Shown here one piece after another: positions 5,800 to 8,988 of a DNA stretch of 8,988 nt; positions within the stretch are counted from its first letter, which is position 1, and each line of letters begins with the position of its first letter. The notes under the pieces are model-generated. The model was not told the DNA's origin and made no database searches. It saw nothing but the letters and a program-made list of their open reading frames with translations. This DNA comes from an uncultured Ruminococcus sp. GTDB lineage: Bacteria; Bacillota; Clostridia; Oscillospirales; Ruminococcaceae. The position numbers and the translations under genes were made by a program. The stretch is from positions 1-8,988 of the forward strand of contig CALANW010000022.1 in the NCBI GenBank assembly GCA_937926145.1, in the 5' to 3' direction.

Positions 5800-6610
5800 G
5801 AATGAGCTTGAAACGGAAAGAAAAAAGCCGCCTCGGTATGAATACAGGTATGAGGCTAAATGTTATAACTGTCATAAAAGTGAGTATGATAAAAAAATTG
5901 AAGAAACGAGGGAAAATAACTCGGCTGCTGTTGAGGACAGGAAAAAAGCAGCGGGGGAACTTGCAGAAGCAAAGAAACTGCGTGCTTATCATGAAGATGT
6001 GATCAACGAAAGGGTTAAGGAGATCGTTCATGACAAGACAAGGCTTGAAAGGTTTGATGACTACATCAGCTGTATTTGGTCGGGTGTGAATGTCTTGGTG
6101 TTTATTGTGCCTTTTCTCTATTCATTAGGTGTAACCATACTTGCTATTATACGCAGCAAGGAGTTACATTTAGATTTTGTAGAAGCAGTAAAAATGTTGG
6201 GGACGCTGCTTGTAAATGTCTTTTGTGGAGTCAAATCATTTATCTGTTGGGCTGGAGGATTTACATCAGGAATTAGCAGCGAAGGTTTCAGTATGATACT
6301 TTGGAGGATCATTGTGGTTGTTCTCACAATAATAATTGCTGCGTTAATTCTTGTATTAGTCGGAATTATAGGATATATTTTATTTGAATCTATCAAGGGG
6401 TGGATAAAGGGTAATTATAAGGAAATTCTGGCGGTTATTTTGACAGATCTGGGCTTGATTACTTTCTGTGGTGACCTGATAAAAAGAATACTTCCGTTCA
6501 ATCTGATACTGCTGTTTTTTATCATTTTTGCAGCATATCCTGTGATAAAGTACATTATTCCAATGCTCATATATGTGATCGGTGAAAAATTTCAGAGAAA
6601 GGAGGGGTGA
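5558..6610 (+). CDS. Coiled-coil, multi-spanning membrane protein (possibly DUF6040-like)
   Basis: This 350-aa protein begins within the relaxase gene, in another frame, behind AAAGGAGG with 9-nt spacing. Residues 20-90 form a long coiled coil (LLEENISLKKKLSEKENQ). A KCYNCHK knuckle lies at 101-107, a second charged helix at 110-165, and the C-terminal half is hydrophobic, with about four or five membrane segments (near 174-197, 212-234, 247-276, 288-304 and 313-341). Proteins of this design often follow the relaxase in mobilizable elements of Clostridia. From memory it resembles the family named DUF6040, but I cannot confirm this and no function is established. A role at the membrane in mobilization or interaction with a helper conjugation system is a guess. 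The start could instead lie downstream of the relaxase stop, but ATG 5558 has the best ribosome site and the coiled coil begins before that stop. Confidence 0.75.
   Translation: MSLKNINTGQPVSDMKNLTVQQTLIGQQELKIYSLTSQNTQLLEENISLKKKLSEKENQTNTIESLKEKLNVAETQLGNVKNELETERKKPPRYEYRYEAKCYNCHKSEYDKKIEETRENNSAAVEDRKKAAGELAEAKKLRAYHEDVINERVKEIVHDKTRLERFDDYISCIWSGVNVLVFIVPFLYSLGVTILAIIRSKELHLDFVEAVKMLGTLLVNVFCGVKSFICWAGGFTSGISSEGFSMILWRIIVVVLTIIIAALILVLVGIIGYILFESIKGWIKGNYKEILAVILTDLGLITFCGDLIKRILPFNLILLFFIIFAAYPVIKYIIPMLIYVIGEKFQRKEG
6598..6605 (+). promoter_or_regulatory. Ribosome binding site fixing the 60-aa gene start
   Basis: aaaggagg lies 6 nt before ATG 6612 and inside the last codons of the upstream gene. 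The frame extends upstream to 6582, but that start is not supported by a ribosome site. Confidence 0.75.
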
Positions 6611-6611
6611 T

Positions 6612-6794
6612 ATGTCTGATAAGAAAATCGTTAAGGAATACAACGGCTGCGAGGTAACTATTACATTTGGAGGCAGAAATGACAGTGCTATGGAAGAAGC
6701 CAAGCGGCTGATACTTGAAAGCTATTTTGAGCGTATAAAGTATGTTCCCAGGATTGAAGAAACTGTTTCTGAGGATATTTCTTTGGCTTCATAA
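6612..6794 (+). CDS. 60-aa conserved-looking small protein, function unknown
   Basis: A strong ribosome site sets the start, one base after the stop of the membrane-protein gene, so the two are coupled. The protein has a strand-rich first half (IVKEYNGCEVTITFGG), a helix (SAMEEAKRLILESYFERIK) and an acidic, serine-rich end. I recognise no domain. Its position between a relaxase operon and a serine recombinase raises the possibility of a small accessory or directionality factor, but it lacks an evident helix-turn-helix or the basic charge expected of one, so this is weak. Confidence 0.7.
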   Translation: MSDKKIVKEYNGCEVTITFGGRNDSAMEEAKRLILESYFERIKYVPRIEETVSEDISLAS

Positions 6795-6805
6795 TATGTT
6801 AAGGT

Positions 6806-6854
6806 GGCAGATTTCTTTGAGTTGTTTCAAGCAAATCCGCCATGCAAGATTTTT
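6806..6854 (+). terminator. Weak candidate terminator after the mobilization operon
   Basis: An imperfect inverted repeat pairs ggcagatttctttga (6806-6820) with ttcaagcaaatccgcc (6826-6841), with about three mismatches. A short T-run (6850-6854) begins some 8 nt after the stem. It sits between the 60-aa gene and the recombinase promoter, a sensible place for a terminator, but the T-run is too far from the stem for a strong call. Confidence 0.35.
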
Positions 6855-6864
6855 CAAAAAACTA

Positions 6865-6893
6865 TTGACAAATGTCAGAATTTATGATATTAC
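6865..6893 (+). promoter_or_regulatory. Predicted promoter of the recombinase gene
   Basis: A consensus -35 ttgaca (6865-6870) is separated by 17 nt from tattac (6888-6893), a -10 with a TGa extension. Transcription would start near 6900, about 46 nt before the recombinase ATG. The recombinase therefore has its own promoter and need not depend on the mob operon. Confidence 0.6.
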
Positions 6894-6945
6894 GCTTTAA
6901 AGCAGTGAAGTGTACAGTGAACAGAGAGAAAGGGCGTGTATAAAT

Positions 6946-8040
6946 ATGGAGGTTGCATATGCTTTATATCGTGTTTCTACAAAGAAACAGGTGGATAAGC
7001 AGAAGGATGATATTCCTATGCAGCGGGAGGCTTGCAGAGAATTTGCGCAGCGTATGGGCTGGCAGATCGGCAAGGAATTTCTTGAAAAGGGTGTATCGGG
7101 ATTCAAGGTTTCTGCCGAAAATCGTGACGCTATTCAGGACTTGAAGAATGCTGCACTTGCGGGAGAATTTCAGATCTTGCTTGTATATATGTTTGACCGT
7201 ATCGGCAGAATTGATGATGAAACGCCGTTTGTGGTTGAATGGTTTGTCAAGCATGGCATCAAGGTCTGGAGTGTGCAGGAGGGTGAGCAGCGATTTGAAA
7301 GCCATGTGGATAAGCTGATGAATTACATCCGTTTCTGGCATGCTTCGGGGGAGTCCGAAAAGACTTCCATGCGTATAAAGACAAGAATGCAGCAGCTTAC
7401 GGCAGAGGGCAGTTATACGGGCGGACCTGTTCCCTTTGGGTACAAGCTTGTCAAGAACGGCAGGCTGAACAAGCGTGGAAAAGAAATATCTGACCTTGCC
7501 ATTGATGAAAATGAGATCGAGTGGGTCAGGAAGATTTTTGAGCTTACGGTCGATGATGGTTACGGTTCTTATAGGGTGGCTTCATTCCTTAACGATAAAG
7601 GTGTCAGAACACACAACAGAGCCAAGTTTCAGAGTATTACTATTATTCGTATTCTGCGTAACAAGTTATATTGTGGTTACATAGTTTCGGGAGAAACAGT
7701 TTCGCCGCATATGCAGGAGTTGCAGATAATTGACAAGGATATGTTTGAAAGGGCACGGTACATTCTTGATCAGAGGTCAGCAGTCAATGATGCGGAACGT
7801 GAGATTGTTATGACTACCAAGGGCAGAGCAATGCTGTCGGGACTGATGTTTTGTGCACACTGTGGCTGCAGACTCACTTCAAATGTTTTTCGTGATACAT
7901 ACACTCGTGCAGACGGAACAACCAGGACAGGAGAATATCTCAGGTACATTTGCTATCACAAGAGCCGCAAGCTTTGCGAATGTGATGGGCAAGCACATAC
8001 ACTGCTGCAAAGGTTGATGAGGCTGTTTGCCGGGCGGTAA
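6946..8040 (+). CDS. Large serine recombinase, N-terminal part (frameshifted)
   Basis: This 364-aa product carries the resolvase catalytic domain with YRVS (nucleophile Ser11) and DRIGR (84-88). It also has the recombinase domain, with PFGYKLV (163-169) and ILRNKLYCGYI, and a zinc ribbon from CAHC (303-306) to YICYHK and CECDGQ (331-349). Family members bind attachment sites as dimers and exchange strands through the serine, integrating or excising mobile DNA. The ATG at 6946 is chosen because family-like sequence begins there; the ribosome site is weak (gaaaggg, 11 nt away). A GTG at 6910 is less likely because it would add 12 residues of unrelated sequence at the N terminus. After CDGQ the frame is lost: the last 15 residues are aberrant and the stop at 8038-8040 is premature. 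The missing C-terminal part is in the next frame, so the gene is a single broken reading frame of about 530 codons. Confidence 0.88.
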   Translation: MEVAYALYRVSTKKQVDKQKDDIPMQREACREFAQRMGWQIGKEFLEKGVSGFKVSAENRDAIQDLKNAALAGEFQILLVYMFDRIGRIDDETPFVVEWFVKHGIKVWSVQEGEQRFESHVDKLMNYIRFWHASGESEKTSMRIKTRMQQLTAEGSYTGGPVPFGYKLVKNGRLNKRGKEISDLAIDENEIEWVRKIFELTVDDGYGSYRVASFLNDKGVRTHNRAKFQSITIIRILRNKLYCGYIVSGETVSPHMQELQIIDKDMFERARYILDQRSAVNDAEREIVMTTKGRAMLSGLMFCAHCGCRLTSNVFRDTYTRADGTTRTGEYLRYICYHKSRKLCECDGQAHTLLQRLMRLFAGR

Positions 8041-8543
8041 TGGATATTTTCAGCAGTGTTACAGATGCTCCCGATGAAGTGGCACTCAAGAGAAAGTATG
8101 ATAAGGAGATGTCGGGTCACAAGGCGAAAATCACTAAGCTCAATCTGGAGATCAAGCGTTACAGCACACAGCTTGAAAAACTTAATGCTGAGATTGCTGA
8201 CAGCTTGACGGGTGACAGTGTTTACACTCCCGAACAGTTATCCACAGCGATAAATTCGGTGAATCAGAAGATTACCGATGCTAATGCTCAGCTTGAGACT
8301 ATTCAGAATGAGATTGAAAATCAGAAAGCTGCGATGGAAAAGGTCAGACCAAATTATGACAGGTTTATAGGATGGGCAGGGAAGTTTGCTTCTGCGACCG
8401 TTGAACGCAAGAAGATGATTATTTCTCAGCTTGTGAAGCGTATTGAGATAAGCAAGGGGTACAAGATCAATATTGAGATGAATATGGATTATGAGCAGTT
8501 TTGCGAGGGGTGGGATGGGTTGAAGGAAGTTGTTATTGCTTAA
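8040..8543 (+). pseudogene. C-terminal part of the same serine recombinase, displaced by a frameshift
   Basis: The 167-residue frame starting at ATG 8040 is the coiled-coil and C-terminal segment of a large serine recombinase. It has heptad-like helices (LNLEIKRYSTQLEKLNAEIA, then INSVNQKITDANAQLETIQN), then RFIGWAGKFASATVERKKMI and an end strand around RIEISKGYKINIEM, typical of the family's C terminus. Extended upstream, this frame gives STYTAAKVDEAVCRAVMDIF from 7992, which continues the zinc ribbon CDGQ of the upstream frame. The ATG is thus an internal methionine with no ribosome site of its own. The stop and ATG overlap as TAATG, so reinitiation might yield a separate peptide, but a disrupted single gene or a sequencing indel is the simpler reading. 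Confidence 0.8.
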
Positions 8544-8562
8544 AAATGTAGAGGTCAATATT

Positions 8563-8961
8563 ATGATTATTTCAGATGAAACTTATGAGAGAACTCGTGC
8601 GGCGGTGGATGACATCAAATGTTGCTGTGAGATTGAAGATGATTATATGGAATGGGAGGATATTGTTGCATTTTCCGTAATGGCTTTTCCAGAGCCTTTG
8701 GACGAGGATCAGTTCAAAATGACTGTTGCGGCGTTCAAGGAATATGCCCCGGATATTGGGGATAATGATCCAAATTTTGCAAGTGGTATTCTGACAATGC
8801 TGGATAGGTGTCTTAGGATAGGTAAATTGATAAGTAGGTTTAACCCCAATTATTGGCCAAGTCTCCTTTTTTTATTGGCTTATGTTTATGTATATTCTGT
8901 TGGAGTGAAATCTGGAACGGTATTGAGTGAAATGAAAATTTTTATTGTTGAAATGAATTGA
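8563..8961 (+). CDS. Hypothetical 132-aa protein with one hydrophobic segment
   Basis: I do not recognise this protein. The first 70 residues are acidic and helical, with a KCCCEIEDD cluster at about 19-27. The stretch WPSLLFLLAYVYVYSVGVKSG near residues 98-118 is hydrophobic enough for one membrane helix. ATG 8563 is chosen because AGAGG lies 8 nt before it; the frame opens at 8530, inside the recombinase tail, without a ribosome site. It lies 19 nt after the recombinase stop in the same direction and may be co-transcribed with it. The hydrophobic end differs in character from the acidic start, so fusion or frameshift decay is possible. Confidence 0.6.
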   Translation: MIISDETYERTRAAVDDIKCCCEIEDDYMEWEDIVAFSVMAFPEPLDEDQFKMTVAAFKEYAPDIGDNDPNFASGILTMLDRCLRIGKLISRFNPNYWPSLLFLLAYVYVYSVGVKSGTVLSEMKIFIVEMN

Positions 8962-8986
8962 TTTCGATGTGGCTATATGGTATAAT
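8958..8986 (+). promoter_or_regulatory. Strong predicted promoter at the right edge
   Basis: ttgatt (8958-8963), a 17-nt spacer and tataat (8981-8986) with a TGg extension form a near-consensus promoter. The -35 overlaps the stop codon of the preceding gene. It would drive a gene beyond the window. Confidence 0.6.
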
Positions 8987-8988
8987 AA

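Noticed and set aside
5561..6031. Minus-strand open frame of 156 codons
   Set aside because: It is antisense to the coiled-coil coding region; its F/L-rich composition is what the complement of K/E-rich codons produces.

Overview
The window looks like part of a gut Firmicute (Clostridia) chromosome, most like a Ruminococcus/Oscillospiraceae genome. The reasons are the AGGAGG-type ribosome binding sites, extended -10 promoters, a BspA-type leucine-rich-repeat gene, and a mobilization module of the kind found in such genomes. The assignment rests on gene style only, not on a marker gene. 

Layout, left to right. (1) 1-503: the 3' end of a BspA-like LRR protein that finishes in a charged helix and a four-cysteine zinc ribbon, closed by a strong intrinsic terminator (546-578). 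(2) 540-2564, minus strand: a 674-aa STAND/NB-ARC-type ATPase with TPR-like C-terminal helices, a plausible defence or signalling protein. (3) 2565-2735: a short regulatory region with two promoters that point at each other across a two-tier palindrome. (4) 2736-4042: a ParM-type actin-like ATPase and a small partner with a 4-nt overlap, probably a plasmid-type segregation pair. (5) 4043-4448: a gene-free stretch with about ten consecutive inverted repeats, including a predicted three-way junction, directly upstream of the mobilization genes. It is the best oriT candidate. (6) 4449-6794: mobC, a MOBP-type relaxase, a coiled-coil/multi-spanning membrane protein whose start is buried 242 nt inside the relaxase gene, and a 60-aa protein. 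They are tightly packed and probably co-transcribed. (7) 6865-8543: a separately promoted large serine recombinase, split by a single-base frameshift near 7990-7994. (8) 8563-8961: an unrecognised 132-aa protein, followed by a strong promoter at the very end of the window. 

Together, the recombinase (integration/excision), relaxase plus MobC (DNA processing for transfer) and ParM-type pair (maintenance) suggest an integrative mobilizable element, or part of a larger integrative conjugative element. No type IV secretion genes are visible. Neither element end was identified, so whether the STAND gene and the LRR gene are inside it is unknown. The recombinase frameshift, if not a sequencing error, would probably immobilise it. 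The most unusual sequence is the hairpin array at 4148-4413, followed by the face-to-face promoter/palindrome region at 2618-2741.
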